Shown: piece after piece, positions 45,830 through 53,849 of the stretch
Layout of the letters: each line of letters begins with the position of its first letter
How positions within the stretch are numbered: the stretch's first letter is position 1
NCBI GenBank assembly: GCA_934426255.1
Contig: CAKRYD010000002.1
Span: 96,132-160,131, forward strand
Length of the DNA: 64,000 nucleotides
Source of the DNA: an uncultured Bacteroidaceae bacterium
GTDB lineage: Bacteria > Bacteroidota > Bacteroidia > Bacteroidales > Bacteroidaceae
Direction: 5' to 3'
Made by a program: the position numbers and the translations under genes
Notes under the pieces: model-generated
Database searches by the model: none
What the model saw: the letters and a program-made list of their open reading frames with translations, nothing else
What the model was told of the DNA's origin: nothing

Positions 45830-47386
45830 ATGAAGAAAAGGACCATATGGATTATTTCCACCGTCATGGGCATCTGCTTTGCCGCCCTGCTATACTTGCA
45901 GGTGCGCTATTTCGAGCAGGTGATCACGCTGCGCAAGCACCAGTTCGACAGTTCTGTGAGCAGAAGTCTGTCGCAGGTCGCGCAAAAGATGGAAATGGAA
46001 GAAACCATGAAAGGGCTGAAAGAAGAGCTGGAAGCATCCAATAAAGAAAGCGGCAGCCGGACACATCTTGAGGAAGACAAAGGCATGAACGACGACTTCG
46101 ACGTTCTGCGCAGCAAGAGAAGAAACCCGTTCGGCCGTCAAGACAGCATTCCTTCACGCCTCAAATCGCGGCTGATGCATCCCTCGCAACTGCCAAAAGG
46201 GCTCATACTGCACAACCAGTCAAATTCGTATAACAGCATTTCCGAGCAAATGCGCAACGAAATCAAGTCGCGCTACCTGCATCAGAGAGTACTTCTTGAC
46301 AAGGTTATCTATACCATATTATATAATGCGAGCGAAAAGCCCCTTGAAGACAACATCAACTTCAAGATGCTTGACTTGAACCTGAAAGCCGAATTCATCA
46401 GCAACGGCATTAACCTCCCCTACCATTTCTGCGTAAAGAAACGCTCGGGAGAAGAGATATACCGCTGTCCGGACTACAAGGCCGAAGGCGAGGAATACAG
46501 TTACAAGCAGGTGCTAATGCCCAATAATCCGCCGCAGAATGTTGGGATTCTGTATCTGCACTTCCCAGACATGCAGAACTACATCTTCCAGTCGGTCAAG
46601 TTTCTCATACCGAGCATCATCTTCACATTGATATTGCTTGTCACGTTCATCTTCACCATTTACGTGATATTCAGGCAGAAGCGCATCAACGAGATAAAGA
46701 ACGACTTTATTAACAACATGACTCACGAGCTGAAGACACCCGCAGCATCGATATCACTGGCCGTTGAAATGCTCACCGATCCGTCGATCAAGCAAACGCC
46801 GGCCATGGCAGCCAGTGCGGCCAAGATTGTCAAAGACGAGACCAAACGGCTTCACATGCTCATAGACAAGGTATTGCAGACATCCGTATTTGAAGGACAG
46901 AAAGTATCCTACAAAAACAAAGAACTCGATGCCAACAAGCTTGTCAACGAAGTGGTCAACACCTTTGAACTGAAGGTCAAGCAGATCGGAGGCACGCTTG
47001 ATACAGACATCAGGGCGACGGAAACAGACATCTATGCCGACCCCATGCACTTCACCAACGTGCTGTTTAACTTGATGGAAAACGCGGTGAAGTATCGCAA
47101 CGAGCAAGTAGCGTTTCATCTGAGTGTAGCCACCTGGAACGAGCACAACGAGATATTCATCTCCATAGAAGACAATGGCATAGGCATCAAGAAAGAAAAC
47201 CTGACAAAAATCTTCGAAAAGTTCTACCGCGTGCACACGGGCAACCGGCACGATGTCAAAGGGTTCGGCCTCGGATTGGCCTACGTCAAAGACATTGTGG
47301 AATCCATGCACGGAAAAATACACGTAGAAAGCGAATTAGGGAAAGGAACGAAGTTTATCATTTCACTCCCTATCATCAAGAAATAA
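45830..47386 (+). CDS. rprX: Sensor histidine kinase RprX
   Basis: Membrane sensor of a two-component pair, 518 residues. First membrane helix at about residues 6-23, a charged periplasmic sensor region of about 225 residues (24-250), second helix at about 252-278 (FLIPSIIFTLILLVTFIFTIY). HisKA domain with H-box NNMTHELKTPAAS, phospho-acceptor His299, and an ATPase domain with N-box LMENAVKYRNE, G1 IEDNGIGIK and G2 GFGLGLAYVK. There is no HAMP or PAS domain. The sequence and pairing match Bacteroides RprX/RprY, linked there to tetracycline-related phenotypes and stress. The response regulator follows 36 nt later. Confidence 0.9.
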   Translation: MKKRTIWIISTVMGICFAALLYLQVRYFEQVITLRKHQFDSSVSRSLSQVAQKMEMEETMKGLKEELEASNKESGSRTHLEEDKGMNDDFDVLRSKRRNPFGRQDSIPSRLKSRLMHPSQLPKGLILHNQSNSYNSISEQMRNEIKSRYLHQRVLLDKVIYTILYNASEKPLEDNINFKMLDLNLKAEFISNGINLPYHFCVKKRSGEEIYRCPDYKAEGEEYSYKQVLMPNNPPQNVGILYLHFPDMQNYIFQSVKFLIPSIIFTLILLVTFIFTIYVIFRQKRINEIKNDFINNMTHELKTPAASISLAVEMLTDPSIKQTPAMAASAAKIVKDETKRLHMLIDKVLQTSVFEGQKVSYKNKELDANKLVNEVVNTFELKVKQIGGTLDTDIRATETDIYADPMHFTNVLFNLMENAVKYRNEQVAFHLSVATWNEHNEIFISIEDNGIGIKKENLTKIFEKFYRVHTGNRHDVKGFGLGLAYVKDIVESMHGKIHVESELGKGTKFIISLPIIKK

Positions 47387-47422
47387 CAACAATAATATAT
47401 TAACCACCTAAAGTACAAGACA

Positions 47423-48121
47423 ATGACTGAGAAAATGAAAATTCTGTTGTGCGAAGACGACGAGAACCTCGGCATGCTGCTGAGAGAGTATTTGCTGGCC
47501 AAGGGCTACGACACAGAACTGTGTGCAGATGGCGATGCCGGATACAAAGCATTCCTGAAAAACAAGTATGATATCTGCGTACTCGACGTAATGATGCCTA
47601 AGAAAGACGGCTTCACCTTAGCCAAAGAAATCAAGCAGGCCAATGCAGAAATGCCTATCGTCTTTTTGACAGCCAAGACATTAAAGGACGATGTGTTTGA
47701 AGGTTTCAAAGTGGGAGCCGACGACTATATCACCAAACCCTTCTCGATGGAAGAGCTGACCTTCCGCATCGAAGCCATACTGCGCCGCGTACAAGGCAAG
47801 AAACCGACCGAGGAAACCATACTGACCCTGGGCAGCTTCACCTTTGACACACAGAAGCAGATACTGACACACGGAGACGAGAAGACAAAACTTACCACCA
47901 AGGAAAGCGAACTTCTCACACTGCTTTACCAACATGCCAACGAAGTGTTGCAGCGCGATTTTGCCTTGAAAACCATATGGATAGACGACAACTACTTTAA
48001 CGCCCGCAGCATGGACGTCTATATCACAAAGCTCCGCAAGCATCTGAAAGGTGATGAAGACGTGGAAATCCTCAACGTACATGGAAAGGGCTACAAGCTG
48101 ATCATCCCCAACAAGCAATAA
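47423..48121 (+). CDS. rprY: Response regulator RprY (OmpR family)
   Basis: A 232-residue DNA-binding response regulator, partner of RprX. Receiver domain about residues 1-120 with acidic pocket CEDDEN, phospho-acceptor Asp55 in VLDVMMPKKDGF, the Thr in FLTAKT and Lys in DDYITKPFS. Winged-helix domain about 135-230 with LTTKESELLTLL, DDNYFNARSMDVYITKLRKH (recognition helix) and NVHGKGYKLI. In Bacteroides RprY is known to bind promoters of oxidative-stress and transport genes. The gene ends at a clear terminator. Confidence 0.94.
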   Translation: MTEKMKILLCEDDENLGMLLREYLLAKGYDTELCADGDAGYKAFLKNKYDICVLDVMMPKKDGFTLAKEIKQANAEMPIVFLTAKTLKDDVFEGFKVGADDYITKPFSMEELTFRIEAILRRVQGKKPTEETILTLGSFTFDTQKQILTHGDEKTKLTTKESELLTLLYQHANEVLQRDFALKTIWIDDNYFNARSMDVYITKLRKHLKGDEDVEILNVHGKGYKLIIPNKQ

Positions 48122-48143
48122 CCTTCTCAAGCCTGATACAGGC

Positions 48144-48176
48144 AAAGGGCCGCGGCCAATAGGGTCACGGCCCTTT
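48144..48176 (+). terminator. Terminator of rprXY
   Basis: 9-bp stem AAAGGGCCG (48144-48152) / CGGCCCTTT (48168-48176) followed by ATTTAT, 23 nt after the rprY stop. The following stretch up to 48330 contains no gene I can support. Confidence 0.8.
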
Positions 48177-48330
48177 ATTTATGGAGCTGCCAACCGGCCG
48201 AAATGGCAATCAAATATGGCAAACAGGCAAGGACACTCTTTTGAGGCTAAAAAATATGCGCCCGTAGAGACTTAATAATCAAGCAGCTACAAAAAGTTAC
48301 AAAATCAGGGCAAAAAAAATGTGAGTTTTC

Positions 48331-48362
48331 TTGTTCTACATTTGGAAAAGTGCGTACCTTTG
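48331..48362 (+). promoter_or_regulatory. Bacteroidota promoter (-33 and -7) of the small lipoprotein gene
   Basis: TTG at 48331-48333 and TACCTTTG at 48355-48362 with 21-nt spacing, followed by a 50-nt leader. One of the best-formed promoters in the window. Confidence 0.65.
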
Positions 48363-48412
48363 CAGTCGGTTTAATAAGCAATTGATTGTTTTACTAATTA
48401 AAAGTAGGAAAA

Positions 48413-48604
48413 ATGAAAAAGTTAGTTTTAGTACTTGTTGCTGTTGCAGCTATGTCATTTGCATCATGTGGTAACAAAACAGCTCAGCCCGCTCCTGCAG
48501 CAGACTCTGATTCTATCGCTGCTGTTGACGATTCTTTGGCTGCTGGTGATTCACTTGCCAATGATTCTGACAGCGTTGCCGCTGAAGCTCCTGCTGCTGA
48601 GTAA
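48413..48604 (+). CDS. Small acidic alanine-rich lipoprotein (63 aa)
   Basis: Signal peptide MKKLVLVLVAVAAMSFASC with lipobox FASC (Cys19), leaving a mature lipoprotein of only about 45 residues. The mature part is made of Ala, Asp and Ser in loosely repeated units (DSDSIAAVDDSLAAGDSLAN), so strongly negative and probably unstructured. It resembles small entericidin-like or spacer lipoproteins of Bacteroidales in style, but I do not recognise a family. It has its own promoter, a 50-nt leader and a terminator, which point to a short, possibly abundant mRNA. It lies just downstream of rprXY and could be a target of it; that is speculation. Confidence 0.8.
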   Translation: MKKLVLVLVAVAAMSFASCGNKTAQPAPAADSDSIAAVDDSLAAGDSLANDSDSVAAEAPAAE

Positions 48605-48629
48605 TCAACAACAAACTTTAGAGAGATTG

Positions 48630-48660
48630 AAACCTGCGGGCACAGCCTACAGGTTTTTTT
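48630..48660 (+). terminator. Terminator of the small lipoprotein gene
   Basis: AAACCTG (48630-48636) pairs with CAGGTTT (48650-48656), with an inner GGC/GCC stem, followed by a T run; 25 nt after the stop. Confidence 0.85.
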
Positions 48661-48695
48661 GTATTCTGAAGGCACGTGCCGCAAAGCTCAAAAAC

Positions 48696-48874
48696 AGATG
48701 TGTACAGTTTGTGCGTGCGATGTGTACATATCGCAGGTTGCGATGTGGCTGATTGCAGAGTGTTTCCTATAGGTGAAACAACCTGTTATATGTACATGAA
48801 ACACATTGTGGTCTGTACAGGAAACAACCTGTTTCATGTACATGAAACACTTTCGATGTGTACAGACCGCACGC
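48696..48874. repeat. Intergenic mosaic repeat, cluster C (inverted relative to A and D)
   Basis: Read on the minus strand, it follows the same order of words as clusters A and D: CGGTCTGTACACATCG, then GTTTCATGTACATGAAAC (plus coordinates about 48831-48848), GTTTCCT, a half palindrome TTTCATGTACATATAAC, a CCTATAGG word, then CTGCAATCAGCCACATCGC and a TGCGATATGTACACATCGCA word (48717-48736). The CCTATAGG word is in the fifth slot here but in the third in A and D, so words have been exchanged. It lies between the lipoprotein terminator and the purF-like promoter. Confidence 0.85.
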
Positions 48875-49047
48875 ACAATCTACAAGGGTCTGAGATGAGA
48901 GGCTCAGGCAGCCACTTTCCCGACCCTTGCAGATTGTGAAGCTCTTGCCTTGGTTGCAGCCCGAAAACGTCATTGCAACCATGCAAAAGTAGCGACGGCA
49001 TGCACAACTTTTCCTTTTAAGAATGAATGCAGACCGTTATTTCTTCG

Positions 49048-49055
49048 TACTTTTG
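49048..49055 (+). promoter_or_regulatory. Bacteroidota -7 box for the purF-like operon
   Basis: TACTTTTG, 24 nt before the ATG at 49080. It argues against the in-frame ATG at 49023, which lies upstream of it. Confidence 0.6.
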
Positions 49056-49079
49056 TGGCTCTTAACAGACAGATATTAT

Positions 49080-50486
49080 ATGGGTGGATTTTTCGGTGTC
49101 ATATCAAAGGCACCATGCATCAGTGATTTGTTCTATGGAACTGACTATAATTCGCATCTCGGCACCAAGCGCGCCGGCATGGCAACCTACAGTAAGGAGC
49201 AAGGCTTTGTCAGGGCCATACACAACATAGAAAGCAGTTATTTCCGCAGCAAGTTCGAGAACGAGCTGGACGAGTTCAAGGGAACAAGCGGCATCGGTGT
49301 AATCAGCGACAACGATTCCCAGCCGATTATCGTCTATACACATCTGGGACGGTTTGCCCTGGTCACTGTGGCCAAAATCAACAACCTGAAAGAGTTGGAG
49401 CAAGAACTCTTGGACGAAGGCGAGCACTTTTCGGAACAAAGTTCGTCGGGAACCAACCCAACAGAGGTTGTGGCCCTGCTGATAAGTCGCGGAAAAACCT
49501 ATGCCGAAGGTATCCGAAATGTCTACAGACACATCAAAGGCTCGTGCAGCATGCTGCTGCTTACCGAGGACGGACTCATCGCAGCCCGCGACTTCAGAGG
49601 GCGCACACCCATCATTCTGGCACACAAGGAGGGGGCTTATGCCGTCACCAGCGAGTCGAGCTCGCTGCCCAACCTTGACTATGAATGCCTGCGCGACATA
49701 GGGCCGGGCGAAGCAGTACGCATCACCGCAGACGGCATAGAGCAACTGATTGCCCCGCAAAAAAACATGCAGATATGTTCGTTCCTGTGGGTCTACTATG
49801 GTTTCCCCAACTCATGCTACGAGGGACGCAACGTAGAACAGGTGCGCTATAACTGTGGTCTTGAGATGGGACACGACGATTCTTCGGATGTAGACTGCAT
49901 CTGCGGCATTCCCGATTCAGGAATAGGCGTAGCATTGGGTTACGCAGAAAGCAAAGGAGTGCCCTATCACCGGGCCATCACCAAATACACACCGACATGG
50001 CCGAGGAGCTTCATGCCAGCCACACAGATGAGGCGTTCGTTGGTAGCAAAAATGAAGTTGATACCCAACAGAACCATGCTCGAAGGCAAAAGACTGATGT
50101 TTTGCGACGACAGCATTGTACGCGGCACACAATTGAAAGACAATGTAAAAGTGCTCTTCGAATACGGAGCCAAGGAAGTGCACATACGCATCAGCTGCCC
50201 GCCCCTGGTCTATCCCTGCGAATACATCGGCTTCACCTCGTCGCGCTCGTCTATGGAACTGATAACGCGACGCATCATAAAAGACTTTGAAGGCGATGAG
50301 AACAAAAACCTCGAACTGTACTCACAGACAGGCTCGCCCCAGTACGAACGCATGGTAGAAGAGATACGCAAGCAGCTGGGACTCACCTCACTGCGGTTCA
50401 ACAAGATTGAAACCCTCATCAACGCCATCGGACTGCCCAAGGAACAGGTGTGCACACACTGCTTCGACGGCACAAGCTATTATTAA
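49080..50486 (+). CDS. Amidophosphoribosyltransferase-like protein (PurF paralogue) lacking the glutaminase nucleophile
   Basis: A 468-residue protein with the two-domain layout of PurF: N-terminal Ntn-hydrolase glutaminase fold (about 1-230) and C-terminal phosphoribosyltransferase (about 255-450). The PRPP-binding loop MFCDDSIVRGTQLKDN is intact, as are GIPDSGIGVALGYAE and RSFMPATQMRRSLVAKMKL. Classical PurF begins Met-Cys-Gly, with Cys as nucleophile. Here it is MGGFFGVISKAPC, with Gly in place of Cys and the usual NGN oxyanion region replaced by AKINN. Glutamine use is therefore doubtful; ammonia-dependent or altered function is possible. Start at 49080 follows the promoter and family start. 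Two lipoprotein genes follow closely. Confidence 0.85.
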   Translation: MGGFFGVISKAPCISDLFYGTDYNSHLGTKRAGMATYSKEQGFVRAIHNIESSYFRSKFENELDEFKGTSGIGVISDNDSQPIIVYTHLGRFALVTVAKINNLKELEQELLDEGEHFSEQSSSGTNPTEVVALLISRGKTYAEGIRNVYRHIKGSCSMLLLTEDGLIAARDFRGRTPIILAHKEGAYAVTSESSSLPNLDYECLRDIGPGEAVRITADGIEQLIAPQKNMQICSFLWVYYGFPNSCYEGRNVEQVRYNCGLEMGHDDSSDVDCICGIPDSGIGVALGYAESKGVPYHRAITKYTPTWPRSFMPATQMRRSLVAKMKLIPNRTMLEGKRLMFCDDSIVRGTQLKDNVKVLFEYGAKEVHIRISCPPLVYPCEYIGFTSSRSSMELITRRIIKDFEGDENKNLELYSQTGSPQYERMVEEIRKQLGLTSLRFNKIETLINAIGLPKEQVCTHCFDGTSYY

Positions 50487-50504
50487 TCTGTAAAACCTAT
50501 TCAC

Positions 50505-51209
50505 ATGAAAAAAACTGTATTATGTATGCTCGCCATCCTGATGGGAATGGCCGCATGTGACAACAAGAAAGACGTTGAATATGACGAGCTTGGCATCTAT
50601 CCCATCATAAGCGGAGCAGCCACCGTCTATGCCGACCAGACCGTAGACTCGTTCACCATTGTCTCTGTCTCGTCGTGGAAAGCCACCGTTGACGGCCAAG
50701 GCGCATCTCTGGATCCGCTCAAATCATCCATGACACAAAGCGGAACAAAAGTGGAAGCACACACCATGCCCATCTACTTCACGCCCAACACAGACAGCAC
50801 CCTCAGGAACTCACTGCTGAAAGCAACCAACAGCAAGCACACCGTGGCTCGCAGCTACGTACAGACCTACTGGCTCAACATCGTAGAACCCACCGTGGCT
50901 TTCAGTGGATCGACCAGAATGGCCTACATACCCGGAGGCAGCAGCTACCAAGGAGCCTATTTCCTGAAAGAGACAGCCAAGGATTCGACATCGGCACAGA
51001 TTGTATTCACCATCTACGACAAGGAAGCCACACTGTCGACTGATGCCGACTGGATTACACCGAAAGAACAGCACTTCGAGAGCGGCATGCACACAGTCAA
51101 GCTGGAATTCGAGGCAAACAATACGGGAAAAGAACGCACTGCCGTCTACAAGCTAAGCACATTGAACGGCATAAGCAACGACATCACCATCAGACAAAAG
51201 GGCAACTAA
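50505..51209 (+). CDS. BACON-like domain lipoprotein
   Basis: A 234-residue lipoprotein with signal peptide and lipobox MGMAAC (Cys19) followed by Asp-Asn. The mature part has two beta-sandwich units: about residues 40-120 (VSSWKATVDGQGASL) and about 150-234, whose end (DADWITPKEQHFESG, FEANNTGKERTAVYKL, ITIRQKGN) follows the BACON pattern of Bacteroidales carbohydrate- or mucin-associated proteins. No enzyme motif. It follows the PurF-like gene by 18 nt and precedes the FMN-binding lipoprotein by 14 nt. Confidence 0.75.
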   Translation: MKKTVLCMLAILMGMAACDNKKDVEYDELGIYPIISGAATVYADQTVDSFTIVSVSSWKATVDGQGASLDPLKSSMTQSGTKVEAHTMPIYFTPNTDSTLRNSLLKATNSKHTVARSYVQTYWLNIVEPTVAFSGSTRMAYIPGGSSYQGAYFLKETAKDSTSAQIVFTIYDKEATLSTDADWITPKEQHFESGMHTVKLEFEANNTGKERTAVYKLSTLNGISNDITIRQKGN

Positions 51210-51223
51210 GCCTTTAAGCGGTA

Positions 51224-51700
51224 ATGAATCTGAGGCTTATTTCCATTACTATTGCCTTCGCTGCACTGGCTCTCATGCCATCGTGCAGCGAAGCCCAAAA
51301 GAAAACCAAGGATGCAGGCCCCGCACTGACGGCCGGCATCCTGAACAAACTGGGATACAAAAAAGCCAAGCCTGTAAAGGCCGGTGATGCAGAATGGACC
51401 ATCGGCAGCACACACATCTACAGTTCTTACCCCTACGGCAAAGGCATTCACGGCTTCTCCGGGCCTACTCCGCTCTTCATTGCCGTGGATCAACGGCAGA
51501 AAATCATCGGAATGGCAGCTGCTCCCAACCATGAATCGCCCGACGTTTTCCAATGGACAAAGCCACTGATGAAGGCATGGAACGGCAAAACGCTCAAGGA
51601 AGCACAAAACTATACACCGGATGCCGTAAGCGGAGCCACGTTCAGCTCGAAAGCAATCATACAGACCGTACACGCAACAGCCAAAGCCATTGCCCAATAA
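51224..51700 (+). CDS. FMN-binding-domain lipoprotein
   Basis: A 158-residue lipoprotein, lipobox ALMPSC (Cys21). The mature part fits a small FMN-binding domain of the RnfG/NqrC type: VDQRQKIIGMAAAPNHESPD and, near the C-terminus, DAVSGATFSSKAI (about residues 134-146). The SGAT element is the covalent flavinylation motif in which FMN is attached to Thr through a phosphodiester by ApbE. This would make it an extracytoplasmic flavin electron carrier. No apbE or rnf gene is in the window. A hairpin overlaps the stop codon. Confidence 0.8.
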   Translation: MNLRLISITIAFAALALMPSCSEAQKKTKDAGPALTAGILNKLGYKKAKPVKAGDAEWTIGSTHIYSSYPYGKGIHGFSGPTPLFIAVDQRQKIIGMAAAPNHESPDVFQWTKPLMKAWNGKTLKEAQNYTPDAVSGATFSSKAIIQTVHATAKAIAQ

Positions 51701-51708
51701 GGCAATGG
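51687..51708 (+). terminator. Possible terminator hairpin overlapping the stop of the FMN-binding gene
   Basis: CCATTGCC (51687-51694) and GGCAATGG (51701-51708) form a perfect 8-bp stem around CAATAA, which contains the stop codon. No T run follows. Confidence 0.4.
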
Positions 51709-51733
51709 AAGGTGCATGCCCTAACGGCACACC

Positions 51734-52501
51734 CTATATATCAAAAGGAGAGACAAGACCGCACGGTGCAGAGAAATCATTGACCGTCAAAGCCAAAGTA
51801 AGCACCGAAAACCGTATTTCGCAAGAAACATTCATGGCTCTCATGCACGAGCTGAGCGTCGCACCGGTGGTGACAACATCATCCATCAGCAAAACATGTT
51901 GCTTACTGATGAGCTGCGGATCTATACAAGAAAACACATCCTCTACGTTGCTTCTCCTTTCGCTGTGACTCAAACGTGTTTGCGAAATGCCTTCAACCAC
52001 ACGCTTCACCACCCTGTCCATGACAGGAATTCCCGTCACATCGGCAACACCCCTTGCCAGCATATAACTTTGATTGTAGCCACGCCGACGCTCGCGTCCC
52101 AAGGCCAACGGAACCGGAACAAGTGCATCTATATCATTGAAAAAGCCGGTTTCGAGCAGTTCGGCAGCCATCATCGAGCCCAGGAAACGGCCGAGCTCGG
52201 GATGACGTTCGTACTTTAAAGCCATCAAAACACGGTGGGAATCAGATCCGGGATAGTAATAAAAGAACGAATTGGCCCTGACCAAAGGAACCACACCATA
52301 GAAGAGACGTTCCGTCGCATTGCCTGACATGCCCCGATAACATGTATAAGGCAGCCTCGACAAACAGCCGGCACAGACCGACGGCTCCGCGGCAACAAGC
52401 TTTTTGCCACATACAACACATACCCTGGGAAAAAGCACTTCGTCGATATCGTGGACCAGCCCCGACAAGAACGACAACAAAGACTTCGATTTGGAATGCA
52501 T
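51734..52501 (-). CDS. comF: ComF family phosphoribosyltransferase-like protein
   Basis: A 255-residue protein of the ComF/GntX family, which contributes to DNA uptake and transformation in competent bacteria and to recycling of incoming DNA in others. A zinc-finger-like region CVVCGKKLV ... VCAGCLSRLP (about residues 28-50) precedes a phosphoribosyltransferase fold with ALVPVPLALGRERRRGYNQS, KRVVEGISQTRLSHSERRSN and the PRPP loop LLMDDVVTTGATLSSC (about residue 205). The start overlaps the recX stop by one base (TGATG), so the two are translationally coupled. Confidence 0.93.
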   Translation of the reverse strand: MHSKSKSLLSFLSGLVHDIDEVLFPRVCVVCGKKLVAAEPSVCAGCLSRLPYTCYRGMSGNATERLFYGVVPLVRANSFFYYYPGSDSHRVLMALKYERHPELGRFLGSMMAAELLETGFFNDIDALVPVPLALGRERRRGYNQSYMLARGVADVTGIPVMDRVVKRVVEGISQTRLSHSERRSNVEDVFSCIDPQLISKQHVLLMDDVVTTGATLSSCMRAMNVSCEIRFSVLTLALTVNDFSAPCGLVSPFDI

Positions 52502-52980
52502 CAGATGGAACCGTCTTGCAACAAATCTTCAAGGCTCTCCACCACCAGCCATTGCTCAAAACCGCGGCCAATGGCAAACCTCGCCAGCTTGGCCTTGCGT
52601 TCAAAGATACTCTGAGCCTTGATGCTCTTTGACTTGGATATTAACAAGCGAATCAGCGACTTGCGGTAATCCTCTTCATTGATTTCCTGCCACGCTCTGT
52701 CGCATTCGGATGGAGAAAACCCCTTCCTACGCAATCCTTGCGCAATCTTCATCTTTCCCCATCCGGCATAGTTGAACTTGTCACGTACATAAGCCGAAGC
52801 ATAACGCTGTTCATTCACATAGCCTTGTTCCTTGAGTCGTTGCAATACAGCCTGCTGGGATTCGTCATCCAATCCCCAGCCTTCCATCTTCCGTAACAAA
52901 TCAAATGGGGCACATTCGGCCACAGCACATCTGGCAGACAGCCTCAGAAAGGCCTCATCCACTGATAAATTCTTCTTCAT
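52501..52980 (-). CDS. recX: RecX family regulatory protein
   Basis: A small helical protein of 159 residues that binds RecA filaments and limits recombination in better-studied bacteria. The three-helix RecX repeats are visible: LSVDEAFLRLSARCAVAECA, LKEQGYVNEQRYASAYVRDK, GWGKMKIAQGLRRKGFSP and SECDRAWQEI. There are in-frame ATGs at 52989 and 52980. The latter forms a classical ATGA overlap with the prmC stop and matches the usual MKK family start, so it is chosen. Part of the operon gldB-methyltransferase-prmC-recX-comF. Confidence 0.88.
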   Translation of the reverse strand: MKKNLSVDEAFLRLSARCAVAECAPFDLLRKMEGWGLDDESQQAVLQRLKEQGYVNEQRYASAYVRDKFNYAGWGKMKIAQGLRRKGFSPSECDRAWQEINEEDYRKSLIRLLISKSKSIKAQSIFERKAKLARFAIGRGFEQWLVVESLEDLLQDGSI

Positions 52981-53819
52981 TTGCGACATGTCACAATCCT
53001 TTCCTTGCCAAACCGGTCACGGCAGACAGCTACATCCGAATATCCATACGACTTGAAAAGAGCTGCCGTTTCGGCTCCAAGCGCACTGTTGATTTCCACA
53101 AATATACGTCCACCCGGCTTCAACAGCTGCTTTCCGCACCGGGCCAACGCCTCATAATATACTAAAGGAGCATCATCGGGAACAAACAATGCCTCACGCG
53201 GTTCGTATTCTTTGACACGAAGGTCCATATCTTTCGCCTCCGACATCCTAACATAGGGAGGGTTGCTCACCAAGGCATCAGCACTGAGATGGGGCAAAGT
53301 TGCAGGATTCAACATATCGGACTGGACATACTCCACTTCGGCACCGAGCATCTTTGCATTGGCACGGGCCTGACGAAGAGCCACAGACGAGATGTCGATC
53401 CCCCACACGCGTGCCCGAGGCAATGCCAACTTCAACGATACTGCTATACAGCCACTTCCCGCTCCCATGTCCAACAGGCAAGGAGCTTGTGCATTTTCAA
53501 ACTCACGAATCACTTGCTCCACCAGGTCTTCTGTCTCGGGACGAGGGATGAGCACACCGGGAGAGACCTGAAACACATGCCCCATAAAGCAAGCGCGTGA
53601 CAGGACATATTGCACAGGTTCATGCTGTTTGAGACGATACAAAACACGATGTAACAGCTCTTTATCACTTTGATTCAATGGCCGATGCAAGCCGGCATAA
53701 GCCTGGGTAAGAGTGATTCCAAAGCACTCTTCGGCAATGACACGGGCTATGGCCATAGCTTCGCGAGAATCATAAACCGACAGAAGTTCTTCTTTTATGT
53801 CACTGATTATGTTTGTCAT
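52977..53819 (-). CDS. prmC: Release factor glutamine methyltransferase PrmC
   Basis: SAM-dependent methylation of the GGQ glutamine of peptide release factors RF1/RF2, needed for efficient termination. The 280-residue protein has the N-terminal helical domain (about 1-80), SAM motif I LLDMGAGSGCIAVSLKLALP (about 116-135), and the catalytic DALVSNPPYVRMSE with the NPPY substrate-glutamine site (about residue 186). IPRPETEDLVEQVI is a further PrmC signature. It follows the RsmI-like gene by 30 nt and overlaps recX by 4 nt. Confidence 0.94.
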   Translation of the reverse strand: MTNIISDIKEELLSVYDSREAMAIARVIAEECFGITLTQAYAGLHRPLNQSDKELLHRVLYRLKQHEPVQYVLSRACFMGHVFQVSPGVLIPRPETEDLVEQVIREFENAQAPCLLDMGAGSGCIAVSLKLALPRARVWGIDISSVALRQARANAKMLGAEVEYVQSDMLNPATLPHLSADALVSNPPYVRMSEAKDMDLRVKEYEPREALFVPDDAPLVYYEALARCGKQLLKPGGRIFVEINSALGAETAALFKSYGYSDVAVCRDRFGKERIVTCRK

Positions 53820-53849
53820 CTATACAATGGCAGATAACACTCACACATC

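Noticed and set aside
48696..48874. Insertion sequence or transposase remnant around the repeats
   Set aside because: No transposase frame and no terminal inverted repeats flanking the clusters; a non-autonomous element remains possible and is kept as a finding only.
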